64,000 nucleotides of DNA from Iodobacter sp. (lineage in GTDB: Bacteria > Pseudomonadota > Gammaproteobacteria > Burkholderiales > Chitinibacteraceae), in the NCBI RefSeq assembly GCF_025352645.1, contig NZ_JANXSO010000037.1, positions 26,015 through 90,014 on the forward strand. Direction: 5' to 3'. Both the position numbers and the translations under genes were made by a program. The notes under the pieces are model-generated. The model did no database searches. It was not told the DNA's origin and was given only the letters and a program-made list of their open reading frames with translations. Position 1 is the first letter of the stretch. Each line of letters begins with the position of its first letter. Below are positions 39,057 to 47,967 of the stretch, piece after piece.

Positions 39057-41471
39057 ATGTCCCAAACTGTTGCGTTTGCCGACGATGTCCATTTGCCGCT
39101 GCTGCCGCTACGAGATGTGGTGGTGTTTCCGCATATGGTTATCCCGCTATTTGTGGGTCGCCCAAAGTCGATTCGCGCGCTAGAAGCCGCGATGGAAGAT
39201 GGCCGCCATATCTTGCTGGTTGCGCAAAAGAACGCCCAGAAAGATGAGCCAGGCTTGGCTGACATTTATCCAGTAGGTACGATTGCCAGCATCTTACAGA
39301 TGCTGAAGCTTCCTGACGGTACGGTTAAAGTGCTGGTTGAAGGTGGCCAGCGTGCAACCGTCACCGATATTGATGAAGAGGCCGGCTTTTATAGCGCGAT
39401 CGCTCATCCGATTGATGCCAGTGGCGAGCAGGGGCATGAAGTAGAGGCGATGCGCCGTGCCTTGCTAACCCAATTTGATCAATTTGTTAAGCTGAATAAG
39501 AAAATTCCGCCAGAAATCTTGACCTCTTTGGCTGGGATCGAAGACGCACATCGCTTGGCAGATACCATTGCCGCGCATCTGCCTTTAAAGCTTGAGCAAA
39601 AACAATCCATCTTAGAGATGTTCGACCTGCGTCGCCGCATGGAGCAGCTGTTAAAACAGCTTGAATCCGAGCTGGATATCTTGCAGGTAGAAAAGCGTAT
39701 CCGTGGCCGCGTGAAGCGCCAAATGGAAAAAAGTCAGCGCGAGTATTATCTGAATGAGCAGGTTAAGGCCATTCAGAAAGAGCTGGGTGAGCTAGATGAA
39801 AACGCCGATATCGACGAGCTTGATAAAAAAATCAAAAACGCCGGTATGAGCAAAGAAGCGCGCGACAAAGCCGAGTCTGAGCTGAAAAAATTACGCATGA
39901 TGTCGCCGATGTCTGCTGAAGCAACCGTAGTGCGTAATTACATCGATACTTTGCTTGATTTGCCGTGGAAAAAGAAAACCAAAATCAGCAAGGAATTACC
40001 TGCCGCAGAATTGGTGCTGGATACCGATCACTACGGCCTTGAGAAGGTCAAAGAGCGCATTGTTGAGTACCTTGCGGTACAAAGCCGTGTTGAAAAGCTC
40101 AAAGCGCCTATTTTGTGCCTTGTAGGGCCGCCTGGTGTGGGTAAAACTTCCTTAGGCGAATCGATTGCGCGTGCCACTAATCGTAAATTTGTCCGTATGG
40201 CCTTAGGTGGCGTGCGTGATGAATCGGAGATTCGTGGACATCGTCGGACTTATATCGGCTCGATGCCGGGTAAAATTTTGCAGTCGATGACTAAAATTGG
40301 TGTAAAAAATCCACTCTTTTTACTCGATGAAGTCGATAAGATGGGCTCGGATTTCCGAGGGGATCCTTCTTCTGCTTTGCTGGAAGTATTAGATCCTGAG
40401 CAAAACCACGCCTTTAGCGATCATTATCTAGAAGTGGATTTTGATTTGTCGGATGTGATGTTTGTGGCGACGGCTAACTCACTCAATATTCCGCCTGCAT
40501 TATTGGATCGAATGGAAGTGATTCGTTTGTCGGGTTATACCGAAGACGAAAAAGTAAATATTGCACTTAAGTACCTTGTGCCAAAACAAACCAAGGCTAA
40601 TGGTGTGGCTGAGGGTGAATTGGTGATTTCCGACGCTGCTGTGCGTGATGTAGTGCGTTTCTACACCCGTGAAGCAGGGGTGCGCAGCTTAGATCGAGAA
40701 ATTGCCCGTATCTGCCGCAAGGTGGTGAAGAGCTTGATCATGAAACCAAGCGATAAAAAGATCACCATTACCCCGAAAAACTTGGAAAAGTACTTGGGTG
40801 TACATCGTTTTGATTACGGTGTTGCAGAGCAAACGAATCAGATTGGGCAGGTAACTGGCCTTGCTTGGACCGAAGTTGGTGGTGAATTACTCACTATCGA
40901 AGCGGTAAAATTCCCAGGCAAAGGAAAAATGATTCAAACCGGTAAGCTTGGTGATGTGATGCAAGAATCCATCCAAGCGGCGTTGTCGGTGGTGCGTAGT
41001 CGCGCTAAGGCCTTAGGCATAGACCCTGATTTTTATCAGAAAATTGATATGCACATCCATTTCCCAGAGGGAGCTACGCCAAAAGATGGCCCTTCAGCAG
41101 GGATTGGTATTGCAACTGCAATGGTCTCTGTGTTGTCTGGAATCCCGGTTCGTTGCGATGTTGCAATGACAGGAGAGATCACGCTGCGTGGTGAAGTATT
41201 GCCAATTGGCGGTTTAAAGGAGAAACTGCTTGCTGCTCACCGTGGTGGCATCAAGCAGGTATTGATTCCTGAGGGCAATGTCAAGGATCTCGCTGAGATA
41301 CCAGACAATGTAAAGCGCGGGCTAACCATACACCCAGTCAAGTGGATCGATCAGGTGTTGGGGCTTGCCTTAGAGCGGTTGCCGGAGGTTTTGCCGGAAG
41401 AGGTGGCGAGTTCAGAAGCTGTTTTGCCGCAAGCAGGGGTGGAAGTAACTGGACAGCTTACTAAACATTAG
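39057..41471 (+). CDS. lon: ATP-dependent protease Lon
   Basis: A homohexameric AAA+ serine protease that removes misfolded and regulatory proteins. The 804-residue protein has the N-terminal substrate domain ([16 protein letters not shown]), a coiled-coil region, Walker A GPPGVGKT near 354-361, Walker [10 protein letters not shown] and the C-terminal protease domain. The catalytic dyad is S680 in DGPSAGIG and K723 in GGLKEKLL. The frame opens at TTG 39051 but the ATG at 39057 is the natural start. Confidence 0.98.
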   Translation: MSQTVAFADDVHLPLLPLRDVVVFPHMVIPLFVGRPKSIRALEAAMEDGRHILLVAQKNAQKDEPGLADIYPVGTIASILQMLKLPDGTVKVLVEGGQRATVTDIDEEAGFYSAIAHPIDASGEQGHEVEAMRRALLTQFDQFVKLNKKIPPEILTSLAGIEDAHRLADTIAAHLPLKLEQKQSILEMFDLRRRMEQLLKQLESELDILQVEKRIRGRVKRQMEKSQREYYLNEQVKAIQKELGELDENADIDELDKKIKNAGMSKEARDKAESELKKLRMMSPMSAEATVVRNYIDTLLDLPWKKKTKISKELPAAELVLDTDHYGLEKVKERIVEYLAVQSRVEKLKAPILCLVGPPGVGKTSLGESIARATNRKFVRMALGGVRDESEIRGHRRTYIGSMPGKILQSMTKIGVKNPLFLLDEVDKMGSDFRGDPSSALLEVLDPEQNHAFSDHYLEVDFDLSDVMFVATANSLNIPPALLDRMEVIRLSGYTEDEKVNIALKYLVPKQTKANGVAEGELVISDAAVRDVVRFYTREAGVRSLDREIARICRKVVKSLIMKPSDKKITITPKNLEKYLGVHRFDYGVAEQTNQIGQVTGLAWTEVGGELLTIEAVKFPGKGKMIQTGKLGDVMQESIQAALSVVRSRAKALGIDPDFYQKIDMHIHFPEGATPKDGPSAGIGIATAMVSVLSGIPVRCDVAMTGEITLRGEVLPIGGLKEKLLAAHRGGIKQVLIPEGNVKDLAEIPDNVKRGLTIHPVKWIDQVLGLALERLPEVLPEEVASSEAVLPQAGVEVTGQLTKH

Positions 41472-41501
41472 TTGACACGAGATTTTGTGGCTTGCTATAA
41501 A
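41472..41501 (+). promoter_or_regulatory. Strong sigma-70 type promoter of hupB
   Basis: TTGACA (41472-41477) and TATAAA (41496-41501) with 18 bases between. It starts right at the lon stop codon, giving hupB its own promoter. Confidence 0.85.
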
Positions 41502-41555
41502 GCTTCAGTAATTAGTTAATCGTATCAATCCAATCAGAATTGAAAGGGGACGTAA

Positions 41556-41828
41556 GTGAATAAATCGGAACTCATCAACGCCATCGCAGAATCCGCTGGT
41601 CTCTCCAAGGCTGATGCAGGTAAAGCACTGGATGCAACAGTAGAAGCAGTAACCCAAGCCCTGAAATCAGGCGACGAAGTAACGTTGGTCGGCTTTGGTT
41701 CTTTTTACGTGTCTGAGCGCGCTGAGCGCAGCGGCCGTAATCCACGCACTGGCGAGACTATCGCGATTGCTGCTGCAAAACAGCCTAAATTTAGGGCTGG
41801 TAAATCTTTGAAAGATGCAGTACAATAA
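41556..41828 (+). CDS. hupB: DNA-binding protein HU-beta
   Basis: A 90-residue nucleoid protein that bends DNA as a dimer. The helical N terminus ([20 protein letters not shown]) and the DNA-intercalating arm with RNPRTGE are typical, and VGFGSF marks the HU/IHF family. The start is GTG with AAAGGGGA upstream. The lon-hupB-ppiD order, here with two tRNA genes inserted before ppiD, is well conserved. Confidence 0.97.
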   Translation: MNKSELINAIAESAGLSKADAGKALDATVEAVTQALKSGDEVTLVGFGSFYVSERAERSGRNPRTGETIAIAAAKQPKFRAGKSLKDAVQ

Positions 41829-41876
41829 TCGACTTACTTTGCTGACTAAATCTTTATTAGTGTAGTAATTTGGCTT

Positions 41877-41952
41877 GGGTGATTAGCTCAGTTGGTAGAG
41901 CGTCTGCCTTACACGCAGAATGTCGGCGGTTCGACCCCGTCATCACCCACCA
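41877..41952 (+). tRNA. tRNA-Val (anticodon TAC)
   Basis: A 76-base tRNA with acceptor GGGTGAT pairing with ATCACCC, D arm AGCTCAGTTGGTAGAGC, anticodon stem TCTGC/GCAGA with loop CTTACAC, T loop TTCGACC and encoded CCA. It lies 48 bases after hupB. A weak promoter (TTGCTG, 18 bases, TAGTAA) precedes it, so it may also be read from hupB. Confidence 0.97.
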
Positions 41953-41981
41953 TTTAACTGTCGAAGATTTAGTTGCATTGA

Positions 41982-42058
41982 GGAGTGGTAGTTCAGTTGG
42001 TTAGAATACCGGCCTGTCACGCCGGGGGTCGCGGGTTCGAGTCCCGTCCGCTCCGCCA
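41982..42058 (+). tRNA. tRNA-Asp (anticodon GTC)
   Basis: A 77-base tRNA with acceptor GGAGTGG and CCGCTCC, anticodon loop CTGTCAC giving GTC, T loop TTCGAGT and encoded CCA. It follows tRNA-Val by 29 bases, so the two are probably one transcript. Confidence 0.97.
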
Positions 42059-42067
42059 GATTAAAAT

Positions 42068-42100
42068 AAAAAGCCAAGCAGAAATGCTTGGCTTTTTATT
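42068..42100 (+). terminator. Terminator after the tRNA pair
   Basis: AAAGCCAAGCA and TGCTTGGCTTT form a stem with a GAAA loop and a T-rich tail. Confidence 0.95.
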
Positions 42101-42328
42101 TGTCTATTATTTGCGTTTGCAAGACAGGCAGGCGTCAATCTGGCATTATCCGAGGGGCTATTTATTCGACAGAGTGGATTTTATACGCTCGATCGTGGCG
42201 CCCACTTTTGATGGTGATTGCGGTTGCCAGTTTAAACATAAAAAATACACGCCTTCGTGGCATAAATCGATTGGCCCTCCGCCATTTCAGATTGTATGTT
42301 GCGAATCACTCGCGGAGTTGCTTGTCCC

Positions 42329-44161
42329 ATGTTTTCTTTTGTTGAAAAAAACAAGACCGCCGTTCAGGTGGTACTTGGCCTCGTTTCTTTGGGTCTAGTT
42401 GTTGGTGTTGGCCTTACAGGCTACAGCGCTATGGAAGATGGCGAATCGTATCTGGCTAAGGTAGGCCAGACGCCTATTACCCCTCGTGAGCTTGCTCAAG
42501 CCATTGGCAACCAGCCTATTGCAAATGAAATGAAACCGATGGTGCTTGAGCAGCTGGTTAAAAAGCAGCTCTTACTTGAGCAAGCCGCTCTATTGCACCT
42601 AAAGGTCTCGGATGATCAGGTCCGTGATGCCATTGCTGCTATTCCAGATTTCCAAGAAAATGGCAAATTTAGTCCTCAGCGCTATCAAGACTTACTGGCT
42701 GCTCAGCAAATGACGCCATTAGCCTTTCAGCAGCGTGTGCGTGATGATTTATCTAGCCGTCATCTATTGGCTGGGTTTGCCAATGGCATTCAATCAACGG
42801 CAATGACTGAATATATGGCGAAGCTATTGGGTGAGAAAAGAGAAGTGGCGATGGTGCAAATTTCGCCCGCTGCTTTTATGTCACAAGTTGTTGTGTCTGA
42901 TGCCGAAGTTAAAAAATATTACGATACACACAGCGAGGAATTTAAATCGCCAGAAATGGCTCGCTTGGAATATATCGTTTTTTCTCAGCAAGAATTAGCT
43001 AAGAGCGTTTTGGTGACATCCGCCGAGGTGCAGAAATATTTTGAAGCACATAAAGCGCAGCTCACGGGTGAAGAGCGTAAAGCCAGCCATATCTTAATTA
43101 CGCTTGCTAAAGACGCTAAGCCAGAAGTTAAGAAGGTAGCACAGGCGAAGGCTGATGCCATTTTGAAAGAGCTAAAAGCGAACCCAGCGCGTTTTGCTGA
43201 GCTGGCGAAAAAAGAATCGCAAGATCCAGGCTCGGCTGCAAATGGTGGGGATTTAGGTTTTTTTGCCCATGGCGCTATGGTAAAGTCGTTTGATGATGCG
43301 GCGTTTAAACTTAAAAAAGGTGAAATCAGCACGGTAGTTACCAGTGATTTTGGCCTGCACATTATTCGTCTTGATGATGTTCGTAGCAAAACTTTGGCGG
43401 AAGTACAGCCTGAAGTAGAGCACAAGCTGAAGCTTGAAAAAGTGCAGCAAAGTTTTCAAAACCAAGCTGAGAAATTTAATGAGCTGGTTTATCAGCAAGC
43501 AGATAGTTTAAAGCCAGCGGCAGAGGCCTTTAAATTGGCTGTGCAGCAAAGTGCTTGGGTAACGCGTGCAGCGGCTACTGATGAACTGCTCAATAACGCG
43601 AAGCTGCGTGAGGCCGTGTTTAGCGATGATGTGTTAAAAAAGAAACACAATTCAGAAGCGATTGAAGTGGCTCCAGGTACTTTGGTTTCAGTGCGTGTTA
43701 TTGAAGCAAAACCCGCGCAAGTGCAGAAGTTAGAGGCTGTAAATGCGGGCATTTTGGCGAAGCTTAAGCAAGAGAAAGCGCTTAAATTGGCACTTGCTGA
43801 GGGCACTAAGAAATTAGCCGAGCTTAAAAAAGGTGGGGCGGATACGCTTACTTGGTCTGCAGGACAAGAGATGTTGCGCATGGGCCAATCTGCGGTGCCA
43901 GAAGCTCAGTTGAAAGAAATTTTTAGTGTTTCTGCAGATAAGCTACCCGCTTATGTGGGGGCCGAGGTGAAAGGCCAAGGTTTTGCGCTATTTAAAGTGC
44001 TGAAATCGACGGCTGCTCCTGCACTAGACGATGAATTGCGTCGCCGCATGAGTGAAAACTTGGGGCAAATGTATGGCCAAGTTGAAGTGGCTAGCTATTT
44101 ACAGGCGCTTAAATCGCAAATTAAAGTAGATTACAAACATAAACCTAGCTCGTTTGAGTAA
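42329..44161 (+). CDS. ppiD: Peptidyl-prolyl cis-trans isomerase PpiD (SurA N-domain, parvulin)
   Basis: A membrane-anchored periplasmic folding factor that meets proteins leaving the Sec translocon. The 610-residue protein has an N-terminal transmembrane helix (about 10-32), a SurA-like chaperone region, and a parvulin domain at about 248-350 (KASHILIT, GGDLGFFAHGAMVKSFD, DFGLHIIRLDD). A second SurA-like tail follows. ATG 42329 gives the usual N terminus MFSFVEKNK; the frame is open further upstream from 42296 without support. It follows hupB across two tRNA genes and ends in a strong terminator. Confidence 0.92.
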   Translation: MFSFVEKNKTAVQVVLGLVSLGLVVGVGLTGYSAMEDGESYLAKVGQTPITPRELAQAIGNQPIANEMKPMVLEQLVKKQLLLEQAALLHLKVSDDQVRDAIAAIPDFQENGKFSPQRYQDLLAAQQMTPLAFQQRVRDDLSSRHLLAGFANGIQSTAMTEYMAKLLGEKREVAMVQISPAAFMSQVVVSDAEVKKYYDTHSEEFKSPEMARLEYIVFSQQELAKSVLVTSAEVQKYFEAHKAQLTGEERKASHILITLAKDAKPEVKKVAQAKADAILKELKANPARFAELAKKESQDPGSAANGGDLGFFAHGAMVKSFDDAAFKLKKGEISTVVTSDFGLHIIRLDDVRSKTLAEVQPEVEHKLKLEKVQQSFQNQAEKFNELVYQQADSLKPAAEAFKLAVQQSAWVTRAAATDELLNNAKLREAVFSDDVLKKKHNSEAIEVAPGTLVSVRVIEAKPAQVQKLEAVNAGILAKLKQEKALKLALAEGTKKLAELKKGGADTLTWSAGQEMLRMGQSAVPEAQLKEIFSVSADKLPAYVGAEVKGQGFALFKVLKSTAAPALDDELRRRMSENLGQMYGQVEVASYLQALKSQIKVDYKHKPSSFE

Positions 44162-44171
44162 ATAAAGCTGC

Positions 44172-44209
44172 AAAAAACGGCAAGAGAAATTTATCTTGCC
44201 GTTTTTTGT
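44172..44209 (+). terminator. Terminator after ppiD
   Basis: AAAAAACGGCAAGA and TCTTGCCGTTTTTT form a long perfect stem with T-run, eleven bases after the stop codon. Confidence 0.95.
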
Positions 44210-44299
44210 TAATTAGGATTGTATTTTCTTACTGACATGCCGATATTACTAATAAGCAGGGGCTTTAGATTCTTGCTGATTACCTGAGGAGATATTGCC

Positions 44300-44467
44300 A
44301 TGATCACCGTATTCAAGATGGAAGACGGAAGCGTAGAGCTAGAAACCGTGGATATCCTCGCAACTAGAGATGAGTTTCTTCGCCCTTTTGACCTACCTAG
44401 TTTGCAATTGCTGAGTGTTACCGAATCTGAATGCGCTAGGGCTGCGGCTACTCGCCATTTAGCTTAG
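44300..44467 (+). CDS. Small hypothetical protein, 55 residues
   Basis: An ATG at 44300 with GAGGA eight bases upstream opens a 55-codon frame ending at TAG 44465-44467. The product is acidic and soluble (MITVFKMEDGSVELETVD at the N terminus, then FLRPFDLPSLQLLSV), with no signal peptide or membrane helix. It stands alone between the ppiD terminator and the convergent acyl-CoA hydratase gene, whose last 20 bases it overlaps on the other strand. I do not recognise a family. The balanced composition and good ribosome binding site argue that it is real. Confidence 0.6.
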   Translation: MITVFKMEDGSVELETVDILATRDEFLRPFDLPSLQLLSVTESECARAAATRHLA

Positions 44468-45260
44468 CGTTTCGATTGATATGCCATGAAGGGGCGCGTT
44501 TGCCCAAATAGGCGGCCACGCCTTCGCGTGCTTCTTCATGGGTTCTGATGTGTGCAATACGGTGCGCGGTATCAGAAATCATTGCGTCATCGATAGGCCG
44601 GTGTACGACTGAAGTAATCAGCCGTTTTGCTGCGGTGAGTGCATGTGGGCTGTTTTGTAGTAGCTCGTTAATCCACGTTTGTACTTGTATATCCATGTCC
44701 TCAATATTCTGTTTTACCTCGTGTACTAATCCCAATTGCTGTGCCGTATGGCAGTCAAAGCGTTCAGCGGTTAGCATGTAACGTCTGGCTGCACTGATAC
44801 CAATTTTGCCAATGATGTAGGGGCCAATGACGGCAGGGATTAAGCCTAGCCGTACTTCATTAATGCGAAACCAACTATCGCTGGTGGCAACGGCTAAATC
44901 ACAGCAAGCAATCAAGCCAACGCCGCCACCAAAGGCCGGCCCTTGGATTCGAGCGATGGTGGGCACGGGTAAGCGCTCTAGGGTTTGCATAAGACGGGCT
45001 AGTTTGAGCGCATCTTCAAAATTGCGATGCTGATCAAATTGGGTGGAATGGTGAATCCAGCTTAAGTCTGCGCCAGCACTAAATGTACTGCCTTCTGCTG
45101 ATAACACAACTACGCGTAAATTTGAGTTTTGCCCGAATGCGGCAAGAGTGGCAGTGAGCTCTGCAATTAATATGTCATCAAATGCATTACAAAGCGCAGG
45201 TCGTGCGAGCGTAATAGTAGCGATGCCGTGGCTGAAATGGGTGTGTATTGTATCGCTCAT
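44448..45260 (-). CDS. Enoyl-CoA hydratase/isomerase family protein
   Basis: A 270-residue crotonase-fold enzyme. The oxyanion-hole segments are FSAGADLSWI (about 60-69) and FGGGVGLIACCDL (about 110-122). The expected acid/base glutamate lies in the INEVRLGLIPAVIGPYI helix. GADLSWI and the downstream sequence resemble methylglutaconyl-CoA hydratases (LiuC) and the related AtuE, more than FadB-type hydratases. No other leucine or terpene degradation genes are next to it, so the substrate is uncertain. It overlaps the small convergent ORF by 20 bases. Confidence 0.85.
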   Translation of the reverse strand: MSDTIHTHFSHGIATITLARPALCNAFDDILIAELTATLAAFGQNSNLRVVVLSAEGSTFSAGADLSWIHHSTQFDQHRNFEDALKLARLMQTLERLPVPTIARIQGPAFGGGVGLIACCDLAVATSDSWFRINEVRLGLIPAVIGPYIIGKIGISAARRYMLTAERFDCHTAQQLGLVHEVKQNIEDMDIQVQTWINELLQNSPHALTAAKRLITSVVHRPIDDAMISDTAHRIAHIRTHEEAREGVAAYLGKRAPSWHINRNAKLNGE

Positions 45261-45663
45261 GCCGACTCCCTAATGAAATTGCGTTGTTTGGCTGATGATT
45301 CGTAAACAAACTAAGGCAGAATGCTGAGGCAAGAGCTAAGGCGAGTCAGCTTAGTCAAGTTCAGTTGCATGTGGTAGAGTGCGCGCCACTCTGAGCTGAC
45401 AGGAGGTTATGGGGTGTGGGGATGGCTCATATTGCATTTCTTAGCCCAGTTTCCAGTAATTTTTCTACATTGATTAATGAATTAAGGCGAGTTTTTTACT
45501 TTCTTTGTTTGTTTGCTAAGCGTAAAAGGTGGCTTAATTCTTTTTTTGCATCAGTGATAAAGTAGCTGTACTGATATGGTGTTTTGCCTTGCTGATTTTC
45601 TTTGGGTGCTATGGCACCAATTAAGGCAAATTTTATTGTTAGGTTCTTTGATTCCTTGGTCCG
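45261..45663. other. Divergent intergenic region
   Basis: A 403-base gap between the hydratase and hydrolase starts. Apart from a possible small ORF at 45416 (listed separately) I see no gene and no clear promoter. Confidence 0.5.
45416..45565 (+). CDS. Possible small protein, 49 residues
   Basis: GTG at 45416 lies seven bases after AGGAGG, one of the best ribosome binding sites in the window. The frame runs 49 codons to TAG at 45563. The product would be basic and partly hydrophobic (VFYFLCLFAKRKRW in the middle), which could be a short membrane-associated segment. No family is recognised, and the AT-rich second half resembles non-coding sequence, so this is a weak call. Confidence 0.25.
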   Translation: MGMAHIAFLSPVSSNFSTLINELRRVFYFLCLFAKRKRWLNSFFASVIK

Positions 45664-46539
45664 ATGCGAATTATTTTCTGGTCTTGCTTGTTGGGTATGA
45701 TGGCTTTGCCTGTACGGGCTGAGCGTGTACTCATTCCCGGTGCAGAAATCACCTTGTCTGCAAAATACCTTCCTCCTCCTGTTTCTGATGCTGGACCTGC
45801 CGCAGCGGTGGTGTTATTGCATGGCTGCAACGGTATGGGGCAAACAACAGGGCTTAATCCAAGGCCTGAGCGGATGGCAAGTCTTTTGCAGGAAAAAGGC
45901 TACGCTGTTTTGATGCTAGATAGCTTTGGTGGGCGGGATCTGCAGGAGCTCTGTAGCGTGCCGCTCAGTAAGCGCACCTTAAGCCCTAAAATGCGTGCAG
46001 AAGATGCACGGCACGCGTTGGAATGGTTAAAAACGCGCAAGGAAATTGATGGCGATCGCTTAGGTGTAATTGGCTGGTCGCATGGTGCAACTGCGGTTTT
46101 ATCCTTGCTTGGGCAAAAATTGCCGTCAGTTCGTGTTGGCGTGGCTTTTTTCCCCTCATGCAGCTCTTATTTACTGCGTGATAAATATCAAGTGACTGCA
46201 CCACTACTGATGTTGGTGGGTGAAGAGGATGATTGGACTCCCGCCGAGCCTTGTCGTGCTTTGGTGGCCAAAGCAGATCAACCGACCTTTCGTTTAATCA
46301 CTTATCCAGATGCTTTTCATGATTTCGATAACGCTAGCTTAAAGCCTGATGTGGTAAAACGGATGGCGGTGGGGGCATCAACGGTGGCGATCGCGTTTAA
46401 TCCTGATGCTAGCTCGGATGCTTATCGGCGCACATTTAAGTGGTTATCGCCTTGGCTAGATCTAAATCGTATGCCGGTGGTCACGCCTTCGTCATTTCGT
46501 CATGCGGGTGCGGGTTTAGGGAAAAACACTGGGCCCTAG
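45664..46539 (+). CDS. Secreted dienelactone hydrolase-family protein
   Basis: A 291-residue alpha/beta hydrolase with a signal peptide (IIFWSCLLGMMALPVRA), so it probably acts in the periplasm. The nucleophile elbow is GWSHGA with S139, followed by an acidic residue at D189 or D190 and H219 in AFHDFD. The family type enzyme uses cysteine; serine here points to an esterase or peptidase-like activity. The oxyanion region is LLHGCNGMG. The substrate is unknown and the neighbours do not define a pathway. The start has only a weak ribosome binding site. Confidence 0.82.
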   Translation: MRIIFWSCLLGMMALPVRAERVLIPGAEITLSAKYLPPPVSDAGPAAAVVLLHGCNGMGQTTGLNPRPERMASLLQEKGYAVLMLDSFGGRDLQELCSVPLSKRTLSPKMRAEDARHALEWLKTRKEIDGDRLGVIGWSHGATAVLSLLGQKLPSVRVGVAFFPSCSSYLLRDKYQVTAPLLMLVGEEDDWTPAEPCRALVAKADQPTFRLITYPDAFHDFDNASLKPDVVKRMAVGASTVAIAFNPDASSDAYRRTFKWLSPWLDLNRMPVVTPSSFRHAGAGLGKNTGP

Positions 46540-46581
46540 ATATTCAATGATTTCAAAGTATTTTAATTTACAGGGATAAAT

Positions 46582-47004
46582 ATGAATTACTTTATGGAAG
46601 ACTTAGCTTTAGGTTTAAGCGCTGAATATCGTAAGACGATCACTGAAACGGATGTAATTTTGTTCGCGGGTATTTCTGGCGACAATAATCCTATGCATAT
46701 TGATGAGGAATACGCGGCAAAAACCCGCTTTGAAGGCCGAATTGCCCACGGCATGCTGAGTGCTAGTTTGATTTCTACTGTGATTGGCACGCGCTTGCCA
46801 GGTGCAGGTGCCATTTATATGGGCCAAAATTTAAAGTTTTTAAAGCCAGTTAAAATCGGTGACACGGTAACGGCTTTAGTCACTGTTTTAGAGCTGTTGC
46901 AAGAAAAACAACGTGTGCGTTTACTGACTGAATGCTGGGTCCGTGGTGAAAAAGTAATTGATGGCGATGCTTTGGTTTGGGTGCCGCGTCGCCCGCAAGA
47001 GTAA
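46582..47004 (+). CDS. MaoC-type (R)-specific enoyl-CoA hydratase
   Basis: A 140-residue single hot-dog domain enzyme that hydrates trans-2-enoyl-CoA to (R)-3-hydroxyacyl-CoA. The catalytic pair is D34 and H39 in SGDNNPMHID, followed by RIAHGMLSASLIS, matching PhaJ-like hydratases. Such enzymes can link fatty acid oxidation to polyhydroxyalkanoate synthesis, though no pha genes are in this window. It starts 42 bases after the hydrolase and 40 bases ahead of the mutarotase, so the three may be one operon. Confidence 0.88.
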   Translation: MNYFMEDLALGLSAEYRKTITETDVILFAGISGDNNPMHIDEEYAAKTRFEGRIAHGMLSASLISTVIGTRLPGAGAIYMGQNLKFLKPVKIGDTVTALVTVLELLQEKQRVRLLTECWVRGEKVIDGDALVWVPRRPQE

Positions 47005-47044
47005 TCACTTGCTTTGGGCGTACTGAATAACAAGGAGTTTTTCT

Positions 47045-47941
47045 ATGCAAGCAAATCTGGCTACCTTGCTGGCCGCTATCCCTGAAATAAGTTTGTGTTC
47101 CTCGGTCGATTTATATGGCGGAGCAGAGCCAGGTTTACCCCTGCTGCAAATTGAAGGTGAATTAGGCTCGGCGGTGATTGCTTTGCAAGGCGCGCACTTG
47201 CTGTCTTTTATCCCTAAGGGCGGGCGTGAGCTGCTATGGCGCTCACCCAATGCGGTATTTGCACAGGGGAAGGCGATCAGGGGCGGCATTCCACTGTGTA
47301 TGCCTTGGTTTGGCGCTCATCCTGCAGGCTTGCCATCACATGGCTTTGCGCGGGTGTCTAATTGGGATGTGCTAGAGGTGGAAATCCTCAGCGATGGCGC
47401 GATTAAAATTGCGCTGGAGCTAGCTGACACTGCCGCAACGCGTGCGCTTTGGCCACATGCTTGTTTGTTTCGCTTAGAAGTCAGCGTTGGCCATGAGCTT
47501 AACTTGCAGTTAAGTGTTGAAAATCGTAGTGAAACTGCCGCCGCATTCTCGCAGGCCTTCCATAGTTACTTAGCCGTGCCAGATGTGCAGGAAGTCACCA
47601 TTAGTGGCTTAGATCAGTGCACCTACGTGGATACCTTGCTGGATGGCCGACCACGCTTACTGCAAGTCGGTGATTTAAGCGTGCAAGCACTGACTGATCG
47701 GGTTTATCTAAATGTGCCTACTGAACAAGTGATTAAGCATAGCGCTGGGCAGATTAAGATAGTGAGCGATACGCGCTCGGCCATTGTTTGGAATCCTTGG
47801 GAAGGCGCTGCCAAAATGGCGGATGTAGGGGCTGAGCATTACCATGGCTTTGTCTGTGTTGAACGTGGCGATGTTTTAGACAATGCCGTATCCATTGCTG
47901 CGGGCGGTGTTTACCGTGCCTCAATGACCTTATCCGAGTAG
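47045..47941 (+). CDS. D-hexose-6-phosphate mutarotase (YeaD-like)
   Basis: A 298-residue aldose-1-epimerase-fold enzyme of the YeaD group, expected to interconvert alpha and beta anomers of glucose-6-phosphate. Family marks include LLSFIPKGGRELLWRSP, GGIPLCMPWFG, the active-site region HGFARVSNW and the NPWEGAAKMADVG segment near the C terminus. AAGGAG lies well placed before the ATG. It precedes ubiD by 26 bases. Confidence 0.9.
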   Translation: MQANLATLLAAIPEISLCSSVDLYGGAEPGLPLLQIEGELGSAVIALQGAHLLSFIPKGGRELLWRSPNAVFAQGKAIRGGIPLCMPWFGAHPAGLPSHGFARVSNWDVLEVEILSDGAIKIALELADTAATRALWPHACLFRLEVSVGHELNLQLSVENRSETAAAFSQAFHSYLAVPDVQEVTISGLDQCTYVDTLLDGRPRLLQVGDLSVQALTDRVYLNVPTEQVIKHSAGQIKIVSDTRSAIVWNPWEGAAKMADVGAEHYHGFVCVERGDVLDNAVSIAAGGVYRASMTLSE

Positions 47942-47967
47942 TGGCAGTTTTTTTATAGGTTTTCTTT

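Noticed and set aside
41985..42398. 137-codon rightward frame
   Set aside because: It runs through tRNA-Asp and its terminator and into the start of ppiD; it is a chance open frame.
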